Positions 1 to 7,696 of a stretch of DNA of 64,000 nucleotides are shown here, piece by piece. The DNA lies in assembly GCA_039679385.1 (NCBI GenBank), contig JBDKVB010000128.1, positions 23,077-87,076 on the forward strand, written 5' to 3'. Position numbers and translations under genes: made by a program. The DNA is from Armatimonadia bacterium (GTDB lineage: Bacteria > Armatimonadota > Zipacnadia > Zipacnadales > JABUFB01). The notes below the pieces were generated by a model, which was not told the DNA's origin, ran no database searches, and worked only from the letters and a program-made list of their open reading frames with translations. Each line of letters starts with the position of its first letter. Positions within the stretch are counted from its first letter, which is position 1.

Positions 1-927
1 AAGTATCGGATCCGGGTCGTTCACCCGATCCTTCATCGGCCGGGCGTCCATGCCCCGGCGGAGTCGGCGGAAGGGACGGCAGTAGTCGGGATCCTTCAGC
101 CGCAGGTGCGGGGGCAGGCAGAACCGGAGGCAGGAGCCGAACTCGCCGCCACGCTTCCCATGCTCTGCCAGTTGCTCCAGGATGACCTGCTCGTTCACCA
201 CCTCCGGCTTCGGCAGGTCCAGGTCCAGATCGAAGTGCTCGCCCCAGGCGCAGCGCCACTTGTTCTTGTTGCAGTACCGGACTTCCTTGCCGCCGATATC
301 CAGCACATGCTCGCCCTTGACCTCCTTCGAGAAGGCCTCGGTCGGGCACCACTTCCGGCACTGCATGCAGCGGTCGCACAGGGCCGGGCCGTCGTACAGC
401 GGCGTCGGCTCCAGGTCGGCGTCGCACACGAGGCAGCACAGGCGGACGCGCGGGCCGTACTCCGGTGACATGAACAGCCCGTTGAAGCCGATCTCGCCCA
501 GTCCGGCGGCAACCGCTGCGTGGATGTCGGAGAGGTCCGGCGTGAAGGTCTCGTCGATGTCCTTGTAGGGCCGGAAGCGCCAAACGTTGGTGGCCGGAAT
601 CGCCACCACCTTGTACCCGCAGTCGTCGATGTAGCGGGCGAGCTGGAAGCTGATGCACTCCAGCTTCGTGTTCATCGCGTACTGGACCGCATAGGGCCCC
701 ACATGCTGGGGCGTGTTCTTGCCGTCTTCCTCGCCGCCCATCTCCACGGCTGCATCGGGGTGGTGGATGCCGATCACAACCACGGTCTTGGCCTCCGGGA
801 GGTGCCCCTGCGGAGACATCATCAGCGGCGCGTTGGCCCAGCGCTCAACCGGCGCGACGCCCACGAGGTCCGCGCCGAGCTCCATGGCCATGGCTTTCAG
901 ACTGTCGGTCAAGGCAACGTCTGCCAT
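1..927 (-). CDS. Epoxyqueuosine reductase (QueG)-like Fe-S protein, partial
   Basis: Reading from ATG at 927 the frame stays open to base 1, so the 3' end lies outside the window (309 codons seen). An AAAGAGGAG ribosome site sits 9 nt before the ATG. A CDRCMQCRKWCPTEAF segment near residue 200 is a CxxCxxCxxxCP [4Fe-4S] site, and the preceding part (GADLVGVAPVERW, then GLGEIGFNGLF) resembles the QueG / reductive-dehalogenase-like fold. Several more cysteines follow (CNKNKWRC, SCLRFC). It lies 73 bp downstream of the glycosidase-like gene on the same strand and may be cotranscribed. QueG homologues reduce epoxyqueuosine in tRNA, but many family members in anaerobes have unknown substrates, so the exact reaction is open. 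Confidence 0.7.
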   Translation of the reverse strand, partial: MADVALTDSLKAMAMELGADLVGVAPVERWANAPLMMSPQGHLPEAKTVVVIGIHHPDAAVEMGGEEDGKNTPQHVGPYAVQYAMNTKLECISFQLARYIDDCGYKVVAIPATNVWRFRPYKDIDETFTPDLSDIHAAVAAGLGEIGFNGLFMSPEYGPRVRLCCLVCDADLEPTPLYDGPALCDRCMQCRKWCPTEAFSKEVKGEHVLDIGGKEVRYCNKNKWRCAWGEHFDLDLDLPKPEVVNEQVILEQLAEHGKRGGEFGSCLRFCLPPHLRLKDPDYCRPFRRLRRGMDARPMKDRVNDPDPIL

Positions 928-1000
928 CTGGAACAACTCCTCTTTGTGGATCGGCCAGAGCCCTCCGGCCGTCCTCTGAGCCCTTGCCTTGCGGCTAGGC

Positions 1001-2962
1001 CTAGAACTGCATCTCGTAGATATGCACGCCATGGGGAGCGAAGTCCACCGTGAGCTGCCGGCCCTTGGCGGCGATTGCCCCTGCCTGGCCTTGCAGCCGT
1101 ACAGACTTCGGTGTCGCTCCCAGATCGAAGGTCGCCTGATGCGGCTGAGCGTCGCCACTCGCCGCGATCAGGTATACGGTACCACCAACGCGTCGCGTTG
1201 TGAAATGCAGCCACGTGCCCTCTGCGTCAGCCTTCACCGTGAACTCCGGGGCCGGCTCCACCGACAGGATGACCGGGATCATCGGCTTGACCTCGGCGGC
1301 CATCTGCTTCACTCGGCCCCACTGGGTGTCGAAGGGCGAGCTGGTGTCTCGGCGCAGGTCCATGAAGGAGTAGTAGATCAGCCCCTTGGCTCCCTCGGCG
1401 ATGCACTGCCAGGTCATCGAGCGCATCTCCTCCGGGGTCGGCGGACGCTTGCCCTTCCTATCCTCCTCAGTCTTGCTATAGGTCCCCCAGTTGAACACCT
1501 GGGGCACCATCCATACCGGCCGCGTGTTGCCCACACTGGCCACGCTGGCACGAGTCCACTCGCCTGCTCGGTTGGCGCTGCTGCTGGGGATCGGGTAGGG
1601 GTCCGTCCCGATCGCATCAAAGGTGCGCCGGTACTTCTCTAGCAGGCCCACCTGGTAGAGCACGATCCAGGTCGGGTGGTTCGGGTCGAGTTCCCGCATC
1701 CACTGCTGGTGCGCTTCGAGGCGAGGCATGTGCTCGAGTCCCAGTTCGTCGTTCAGATACCAGGCCAGGAGCGCCGGGTGCTTACCGTAGGTCTTCACCT
1801 TGCCCTCGAGGAAGGGCCGCTCGTCCTCCACCGACTTGATCTCCTTCGGGCACCAGGTGGTTCCGAAATAGGCATCCTTCACGCTGTAGATGATCTTCAG
1901 CCCGAACTTCGCCAGCAGGTCCATCTGCTCCGGCGTCGCCGCCCCGTAGGGCATCACGCAGTTGAAGGGACTGTCCGCCCAGAGCTCTGCATCTGTCTCG
2001 TTGACGCCGCCGGCGTACATGCCCAGCGGGAAGAAGGGCTTCCCGTCGACGATCAGCCGGTTGTGCGAGTCGATGTAGTTCCTTCCGGAGTTGGCGGGCT
2101 GGGAGGCCAGCACCTGGATTGGCCAGGTCTGCGCTCCGAGTTCCTTGTCGCCCTTGGCCAGCAGGGACACCGTGAGTTGGTAACTCCCCGGAGCCAGGTC
2201 AGCCGTCCGGACTGTGATCGGCTGCGGGCTGCCCGTCGGGACGACGCGGTTGGTGCTAAGGGCCTCGCCCTTCGACCCGAGAACCTGGCACTGGATGGTG
2301 ACCTGCTCCGGCTCAAGCTCGTAGTCGGTCAGATTCATGTCTACCCGCAGGACAGCCTGCGGCGTTCCCTGCAACATCTGTCCGCGGTAGTTCGGCGACA
2401 GCAGCACCGTGTCCATGGGCGACTCGCGGTGCTGGCGCACTTCGACGTCATCCCACCAGGCCTTGCCTGTCATCCCCTTGCGCACGTAGCAGGTGATCGT
2501 TACGGAAGCTGCTTCGGCGGGAAGGCGGCCGGTGAAGGACTTGAGTTGCTTCCAGTCGGTCGTTCCCTTGAAGCCCGAGGGGTAGTGGCCGCCAAGCCAC
2601 TTTCCATCGCGGCCGGTCCACTCGAGGCATACCGTCGCCCCGTTGTCCTCGCCCTGTACGTTCTCGGTCTTGATCCACGCCGAGGCCTCATACGACTTGC
2701 CGGGCTGTGCGACAATCGTCTGCGTGAACATCACATAACGCTTGGCATCGTTGTTCACGTACTGCAGCGCGCGGCTGCCGCTGTGTGCGGGCGTCGCAAC
2801 TGCGCTGTACACTGCGGGCTCTCCGTGCCAGGCCGCGAGAACGCCCTGTGCATCCACGGTCTCGAAGCCCGGATTCTGAACCAGGTTGGGCGGTTGCCAG
2901 ACCTCCTGCGCGGCAGCCATCACGGCCACCAGCAGACTCACGGCTACCAGCAAAGCTCTCAT
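1001..2962 (-). CDS. Secreted multidomain glycoside-hydrolase-like protein
   Basis: 653 residues with a signal peptide (about 1-19, ending AAAQ). Residues about 24-190 form a carbohydrate-binding jelly roll starting NLVQNPGFE, typical of CBM4/9/22-like modules. Residues about 195-290 look like an Ig-type beta domain. Residues about 295-580 look like a TIM barrel beginning NRLIVDGKPFFPLGMY, with WYLNDELG as a possible clan-A acid/base Glu on strand 4. A short beta domain closes the protein. AGGAGAGG lies 10 nt before the ATG. I cannot assign a GH family or substrate. Context (many secreted glycan enzymes in the window) supports extracellular or periplasmic polysaccharide breakdown. Confidence 0.7.
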   Translation of the reverse strand: MRALLVAVSLLVAVMAAAQEVWQPPNLVQNPGFETVDAQGVLAAWHGEPAVYSAVATPAHSGSRALQYVNNDAKRYVMFTQTIVAQPGKSYEASAWIKTENVQGEDNGATVCLEWTGRDGKWLGGHYPSGFKGTTDWKQLKSFTGRLPAEAASVTITCYVRKGMTGKAWWDDVEVRQHRESPMDTVLLSPNYRGQMLQGTPQAVLRVDMNLTDYELEPEQVTIQCQVLGSKGEALSTNRVVPTGSPQPITVRTADLAPGSYQLTVSLLAKGDKELGAQTWPIQVLASQPANSGRNYIDSHNRLIVDGKPFFPLGMYAGGVNETDAELWADSPFNCVMPYGAATPEQMDLLAKFGLKIIYSVKDAYFGTTWCPKEIKSVEDERPFLEGKVKTYGKHPALLAWYLNDELGLEHMPRLEAHQQWMRELDPNHPTWIVLYQVGLLEKYRRTFDAIGTDPYPIPSSSANRAGEWTRASVASVGNTRPVWMVPQVFNWGTYSKTEEDRKGKRPPTPEEMRSMTWQCIAEGAKGLIYYSFMDLRRDTSSPFDTQWGRVKQMAAEVKPMIPVILSVEPAPEFTVKADAEGTWLHFTTRRVGGTVYLIAASGDAQPHQATFDLGATPKSVRLQGQAGAIAAKGRQLTVDFAPHGVHIYEMQF

Positions 2963-2989
2963 GATGGGTTAACCTCTCCTGTCATCTTG

Positions 2990-3025
2990 GAACACGAAAC
3001 GGCCCCTGCGAGGTCTGCAGGGGCC
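2990..3025 (-). terminator. Intrinsic terminator after the TadG-like gene
   Basis: A perfect 9-bp stem (GGCCCCTGC at 3001-3009, GCAGGGGCC at 3017-3025, 7-nt loop). On the minus strand it is followed by GTTTCGTGTT. It lies between the stop at 3062 and the start of the next gene at 2962, so these two genes are separate units. Confidence 0.75.
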
Positions 3026-3061
3026 TATTCTCCCTCGTGTCACAAAGGGCCTTCCTGGCGC

Positions 3062-4354
3062 TCACCAGACCAGTTGCACGGTCGTCTCTGCCTCGCCGCC
3101 CGTATCGATGCCCTGTACAGTGAAGCCCGAGCCGTTCGCGGTGACGCTGCGCCCGATCAGCGATCCCTGGTAGACCATCTGCCCCGAACCATTGAAGTCG
3201 ATATCGCCGGTCGGCGCGAATATGACTCCGGTGCAGTTGTGGCCCGAGCCGTTGAAGGTGATCGACGGTTGGTTCGAGCCTTCCTCGTAGGAGACGAGGA
3301 AGATGCCCGGCTCGTTGGGGCTGATGTCCTGGGCGCAGCCCGACCCGTTGAAGTCGATGCTGCCCTTCGCGATGATGGTGATGCCGTCCAGCACGTGGCC
3401 ACTTCCGTTGACCGTCACATCCCCGTCCACCAGGTACGTCGTCCCGCTCGGGAAGGTGTGCCCCGAGCCTGAGACCGTCAGATCACCTGTGACGTGAACT
3501 CGTGACGCCCCGCCGGGAACCTGCTTTCCAGACCCCGTGACCTTGATCGCGCCGCGGGAGTAGCTGTAGGGGAAATCCGACCACTGGTAGTTCACCGGAT
3601 AGGGCTCGACCTCCCCCTCCGCATAGCCGCCCTGGAAGTCATTGCCGGAGCCCGTCTCGCGGAACTCGCCGCGGTACTCGACCTGCTTGGTCACCGTGTG
3701 CCCGGAACCGGTGAACTTGATCTTGCCGTTGGCGTGGATGCGCCCGTCGATGCTGGCGCCCGAACCCGTCACCAGGACTCCCCACTCTGAGTTCTTCTGG
3801 TCCTCAGCGTTGTCCTTCGAGAAGATGCAGGCCAGCCCAGACGCCTTCGTCAGCAGCGCCATCGCCTGGCGTGTCACCGTCATCCCCCTCCGACCGATGA
3901 CCGGCAGAAAGAAGTAGCGTGTGTACGAACTAGCGCGAACCCATAGCACACGCTCGTCTGCTCCCAGCGTGCGGTAGTTGGGTACGTCCTGCCCGGGCCC
4001 GTACCACTGCACATCGCCCTGAGCCGGGTCAATCGCCACCGGGAACTTCGCGCCCTCGGGCGAGTTCGCGGCAGCAATCGCCTGCACTTGCTGAATAGCC
4101 GCCGCAGAGTCAGGGAGGACCGCAGCCCCTGCGAGGACCGCCGCATCACACACGTCCTGAGTCCGCTGGGCTGAGATCATCACTCGGGGCATGTCCACTG
4201 CAAAGGCCACGCACAGCAGCAGAACCACCAGCATGAGCACGAAGTACACGGCCACGACCCCGCGCCGCCGTCGGACGCGGGAACGTGTACAGACTAAGCC
4301 CTTACGGGCATGGCGCTCTGTCTTGCAGCGCCCCAGGGTGAGTTCCGATTGCAT
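3062..4354 (-). CDS. TadG-like surface protein with ten GSG repeats
   Basis: 430 residues. A basic stretch (RVRRRRGVV) precedes one transmembrane segment (about 33-55), followed by VDMPRVMISAQRTQDVCDAAVLAGA. This is the arrangement of TadE/TadG (Flp pilus-associated) N termini. From about residue 185 to the end there are ten spaced copies of [T/N/S]GSG followed by H, K, Q or another polar residue (TGSGHT, SGSGHT, NGSGHV, NGSGHN and so on), alternating with short strands such as GDLTV, GDVTV, GSIDF and GDIDF. This suggests a stacked beta-solenoid or polymer-forming surface domain. No other tad/flp genes are in the window. No Shine-Dalgarno site precedes the ATG. Confidence 0.65.
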   Translation of the reverse strand: MQSELTLGRCKTERHARKGLVCTRSRVRRRRGVVAVYFVLMLVVLLLCVAFAVDMPRVMISAQRTQDVCDAAVLAGAAVLPDSAAAIQQVQAIAAANSPEGAKFPVAIDPAQGDVQWYGPGQDVPNYRTLGADERVLWVRASSYTRYFFLPVIGRRGMTVTRQAMALLTKASGLACIFSKDNAEDQKNSEWGVLVTGSGASIDGRIHANGKIKFTGSGHTVTKQVEYRGEFRETGSGNDFQGGYAEGEVEPYPVNYQWSDFPYSYSRGAIKVTGSGKQVPGGASRVHVTGDLTVSGSGHTFPSGTTYLVDGDVTVNGSGHVLDGITIIAKGSIDFNGSGCAQDISPNEPGIFLVSYEEGSNQPSITFNGSGHNCTGVIFAPTGDIDFNGSGQMVYQGSLIGRSVTANGSGFTVQGIDTGGEAETTVQLVW

Positions 4355-4360
4355 AGTTAT

Positions 4361-4389
4361 ATCTTAATCAAGGTTAACTCAAGATGCAA
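4361..4389 (-). promoter_or_regulatory. Sigma-70-like promoter, possibly leaderless
   Basis: TTGCAT (4384-4389), 17-bp spacer, TAAGAT (4361-4366), then only 6 nt (ATAACT) to the ATG at 4354. Transcription would begin at or next to the start codon, which fits the missing ribosome site. The element lies in an AT-rich island in otherwise GC-rich DNA. Confidence 0.5.
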
Positions 4390-4572
4390 GATGATTGTGG
4401 CTTTTTCCTGGTTTCTTCTCGTTTGCGCCTCGCGCGTGGACACACCAGGCGCCTGGTCGACTGTCTGTCGCGGAGACCCGTTGTGGCCCAGGAATCAAGG
4501 GCGCCCTTGCATCAGGGTCTTGCATGGGGGAGACGACCGGGGGGAAAACGACCAACCTAACTTACCTGGGCA

Positions 4573-6087
4573 TTACTGGTCGAGACTGCAAGCCGAGGGG
4601 CCGCCTTCGCGACGGGGCGTAGCTGCCACCGGCACCGGATGCTGCCACAGCCGGCGGCCCATAGGGTCCAGGCGGAGGCCGAAGACGCTGGAATCGCCCC
4701 TCCAGTGCCCGCCGTCAAAGTCGACCACGTAGAACACATAACTGCTTCCATCGGCGGCCACGACAACCTGCGGCAGGGACACGCTGGCCCCCTGCGGGAT
4801 GATCACGTCGGTCGGCACGGATCCCCACAGCGGGGACCCAGTGTTGCTCAGACGTTGCGCCGACAGAGCGAAGTTGCCGTACGAGGGCGGCGCATTGACC
4901 GGGGAGGTCAGGGCAACGATCGCCTCGCGCTTCATCCCGGCGGCCAGCAGGTACCCGCCAAAGCCCATCTCAGGCAGGGGAAGGAGGTTCACAGGCGTCG
5001 GGTGGCCCCACTGCGGAACCCCGTCACCGCCCATTCTCGCAGCCCATAGCTTGCGTGTTCCACTCGGGCCACGCCCCACAAAGCCGCAGATGAAGCCCTG
5101 TGCACCGTCGGACACCACGGGAGAGGGACCTTGGAGTGCAGGCGACATGCCGCCACCTTCTGCGGGGAGCACGGCGCACGCCTTCAGCGTCACCGTCCCG
5201 TCTCGCGAGAACAGGTCGGCAGCTACGCCGGGCCTGCGTCCCGCGCCATGTTCATACACGGCCCACACGCCTTCATCGGTGACGACGAGGTGTGCATTGC
5301 GTGATGCCCGCAGGGATGTACCGACTACTCTCACGCCACTGGTGCCCGATCCCCAGGCCTGGTTACCCAGTCCGTCATACCTACGCAGCAACACCACGGC
5401 GGGCTCCACCGCAGCTCGTGCCTCCAGGGGCTCGCGCAGACAGCTCACGTAAGCGCCGCCTCCTCCATCGGCCACCACGGACAACTGCTGGCAGTGCGAT
5501 TCGGCCTCCTCCACCACCACGGAGCGCTGACCCTCGAGCCACTGCAGCTTGCCCTCAGCCGTGATCCTCTGGCCGCACACGCCGGTCAGGCAGGCGCTGT
5601 TGCCGACGGGGACATCCACATGGAAGAACACCAGAGCGCCGCCTGCACCATCGCTCACAACCTGTGCATGGTGCTCCCGGAACTGGGTTGCGGCGACCGG
5701 CACAGCAGCTCCCTGGCCCCAGAGCCTTTCGCCTTGCGCGTTCACTCGCTGGGCATAGAGGTCCACGTCCGTGCTCCGTGGGCCGCTGCTATGCTTGAGC
5801 TCGAACACCACGATCGCGCCACCCTTGCCGTCGGCCACAACCACAGGCGAGCGTTCGTAGTCATCGCTGCCGGCCAGGCTCACACCGAGCGGCGCCTCCC
5901 AGGCACAGGTGCCGTCGGGCAGCACCTTCTGCACCCAGACATCGGTGTTGTTGGAGCAGGCAGGTACCGGTCGCTCGACCTCGAAGGCGACCAGGCACGG
6001 CGATGCGCCTTCGCCCCAGAGCAGTCCCTGGCAAAGGAAGGCCAAGGCGGCTACGAGAACCGCCTTGGCCGAATTCGTCTTCAGCAT
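4573..6087 (-). CDS. Secreted beta-propeller-like protein
   Basis: 504 residues from ATG at 6087. A signal peptide is obvious (MLKTNSAKAVLVAALAFLCQ, cleavage after LLWGEGA or nearby). The body carries recurring strands of the form VVxDGxGGAxVxF (VVADGKGGAIVVF, VVSDGAGGALVFF, VVADGGGGAYV, VVVAADGSSYVFY) spaced about 60-70 residues apart, which suggests a 6- to 8-bladed propeller. The open frame extends upstream to 6432, but that part overlaps the aminotransferase gene and reads like out-of-frame Arg-rich sequence, so it was dropped. The start is 38 nt after the aminotransferase stop, consistent with cotranscription. No catalytic motif or family was recognised. Confidence 0.6.
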   Translation of the reverse strand: MLKTNSAKAVLVAALAFLCQGLLWGEGASPCLVAFEVERPVPACSNNTDVWVQKVLPDGTCAWEAPLGVSLAGSDDYERSPVVVADGKGGAIVVFELKHSSGPRSTDVDLYAQRVNAQGERLWGQGAAVPVAATQFREHHAQVVSDGAGGALVFFHVDVPVGNSACLTGVCGQRITAEGKLQWLEGQRSVVVEEAESHCQQLSVVADGGGGAYVSCLREPLEARAAVEPAVVLLRRYDGLGNQAWGSGTSGVRVVGTSLRASRNAHLVVTDEGVWAVYEHGAGRRPGVAADLFSRDGTVTLKACAVLPAEGGGMSPALQGPSPVVSDGAQGFICGFVGRGPSGTRKLWAARMGGDGVPQWGHPTPVNLLPLPEMGFGGYLLAAGMKREAIVALTSPVNAPPSYGNFALSAQRLSNTGSPLWGSVPTDVIIPQGASVSLPQVVVAADGSSYVFYVVDFDGGHWRGDSSVFGLRLDPMGRRLWQHPVPVAATPRREGGPSACSLDQ

Positions 6088-6125
6088 GTTTTGCGGCTTT
6101 CTGCGCGTGCTCACGCTTACGGCAC

Positions 6126-7382
6126 CTATCTGGCGTAGGCCTCGGCAACCTTCTTCAGGCCCTGGTAGATGTCCTCGACATCCTCCTCGTTGTAGCCCTC
6201 GTTCCAGCTCGTAACGAAGGTGTTGGCCTGTGCCCAGACCGTCTCCGGGTAGTCCTCCGTCCGGTACACAACGTCTCGGCCGTAGGGCGGCTCCCAGGGG
6301 AAGTGACCGCTGCCGTAGGCGGTATGGTCTTTCAGACCGGGGTACATGCAGATGGGAATGCCGCCCGCGTAGCCGGTGCTGAAGGACAGACCCTCTGCGG
6401 CGATGGCGGCCCGGAAGGTCGGCACGTCGCACTTCAGCACCTCTTCGTCAATCTGGAAGGAGAAGATCCACCAGGAGTGGCGGGCCTTCTCATGGACCCA
6501 CGGCGCCTTGATGCCCGGGAGGGTGTTGACCTTGTCCCACAGCAGTTGCGCCGAGGCCCGCCGTCGCTCGAGGATGCTCGGCAGCTTGCGGGTCTGCGCC
6601 AGTGCTACCGCGCCGGTCAGTTCGTTCATGCGGTAGTTGATCCCGATCCGCGGATAGCCCCGGTACTCGCCGCCGCGGTCGAAGTACTTGTCGTGGAAGC
6701 AGCGGGCGTTGACTGCCAGGTCGTCGTTGTTGCTGATGACGATCCCGCCGTCACCGGTGGTGATCTGCTTGCTTTGCTGCATCGAGAAGCAGCCGAGGTC
6801 GCCGATCGTACCGACGGGCTGGCCGTCGAAGGCTGCCCCGTGCGACTGCGCGCAGTCCTCGATCACATACAGGCTATGGCGTCGCGCGACGTCCATGATC
6901 TCGTCCATCGGCGCCGGCTGCCCGAACAGGTGCACGGCGATGATGGCTCGGGTGCGGTCGGTGATCTGCGACTCGATGGAATCCGGGCGCAGGATCATTG
7001 TGCGGCGATCAACGTCGGCGAACACGGGGATCTGGTTGCACTGCAGGATCCCGATGATCGTGCCCATGTCGGTGACGGTGGTGGTGATGATCTCGTCGCC
7101 GACTTCGAGCTGCAGGGCGGCGACCGCTGTGTGCAGAGCTGCCGTGCCCGAGGTGACGCCCAACACGTGCTTGGCGCCGCTGAGGGCCCCGTACTCGGCC
7201 TCAAACTGCTTGACCGTCGTGCCGCCATAGTAGAAGAGATTGCCCGACTGGATTACCTGGGTCAGGAGGTCGATCTCTTCCTGACCGAAGTCGCGTCCCG
7301 ACCGGTTGCTAACGCTCGGCCAGGGCTTGATGGAAGTGTCGCGGGTCTTCGGACCCCCATTGACTGCGAGCTCGGCGGCCAT
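6126..7382 (-). CDS. DegT/DnrJ/EryC1/StrS-family PLP aminotransferase
   Basis: 418 residues from ATG at 7382, chosen because TAAGGAG lies 9 nt upstream and the N terminus MAAELAVNGG PKTRD is family-typical. The fold type I PLP signatures are present: GVTSGTAALHTA (phosphate-binding loop, near 75-86), VIEDCAQSHGA (Asp-175 region) and FSMQQSKQITTGDGG with Lys205 as the Schiff-base lysine. Family members transaminate keto-sugars (for example 3-amino-5-hydroxybenzoate or dTDP-amino-sugar pathways) or act as dehydratases. No nucleotide-sugar genes lie beside it, so the substrate is unknown. Followed 38 nt later by the propeller gene. Confidence 0.85.
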   Translation of the reverse strand: MAAELAVNGGPKTRDTSIKPWPSVSNRSGRDFGQEEIDLLTQVIQSGNLFYYGGTTVKQFEAEYGALSGAKHVLGVTSGTAALHTAVAALQLEVGDEIITTTVTDMGTIIGILQCNQIPVFADVDRRTMILRPDSIESQITDRTRAIIAVHLFGQPAPMDEIMDVARRHSLYVIEDCAQSHGAAFDGQPVGTIGDLGCFSMQQSKQITTGDGGIVISNNDDLAVNARCFHDKYFDRGGEYRGYPRIGINYRMNELTGAVALAQTRKLPSILERRRASAQLLWDKVNTLPGIKAPWVHEKARHSWWIFSFQIDEEVLKCDVPTFRAAIAAEGLSFSTGYAGGIPICMYPGLKDHTAYGSGHFPWEPPYGRDVVYRTEDYPETVWAQANTFVTSWNEGYNEEDVEDIYQGLKKVAEAYAR

Positions 7383-7396
7383 GCTGACTGATCTCC

Positions 7397-7679
7397 TTAC
7401 AGATGCGTGAAGTGTTCCGGCAAAGCGCCGGCCTTGAGCGGGACGCAGGCCATCTCGGTGCGCTTCAGCGGCCCCAGGGCAGCTCCGAGCCACTGCATCG
7501 TCTGGCTCCCCGCCAACCTCAACTGAGCTGACTGGCAGGTCCTTCCCCGGCAGCAGGGGAAACACCTTCTCGCGGTCGCGTTGCTGAGCCAGGGTGGCTC
7601 CCGACCCGGCTGCCTCGATGCCGGAGATGGTGCGCGACAGCCTAACATACTCCTTCCCGGCCGATAGCCCAACCCACAT
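7397..7679 (-). pseudogene. Frameshifted coding remnant upstream of the aminotransferase
   Basis: Two adjacent reading frames each show the GC-rich third positions typical of coding DNA here. The first runs from 7679 to about 7520 (WVGLSAGKEYVRLSR ... EKVFPLLPGKDLP). The second runs from about 7525 to the TAA at 7397 (LAGSQTMQWLGAALGPLK ... ALPEHFTHL). Neither looks coding along its whole length. Together they resemble one protein's C-terminal part broken by a single-base frameshift. The 5' side is cut off by the divergent gene at 7697. No family recognised. It could instead be a sequencing error in a real small gene. Confidence 0.3.
7644..7672 (-). promoter_or_regulatory. Candidate promoter toward the aminotransferase
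   Basis: TTGGGC (7667-7672), 17-bp spacer, TATGTT (7644-7649) on the minus strand, about 260 nt before the aminotransferase start. It overlaps the possible coding remnant, so confidence is low. Confidence 0.3.
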
Positions 7680-7696
7680 TGTGTGGAGGCCTTGTC

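Noticed and set aside
6088..6432. N-terminal extension of the secreted propeller gene
   Set aside because: It overlaps the aminotransferase gene and is Arg-rich out-of-frame sequence; the signal peptide starts at 6087.
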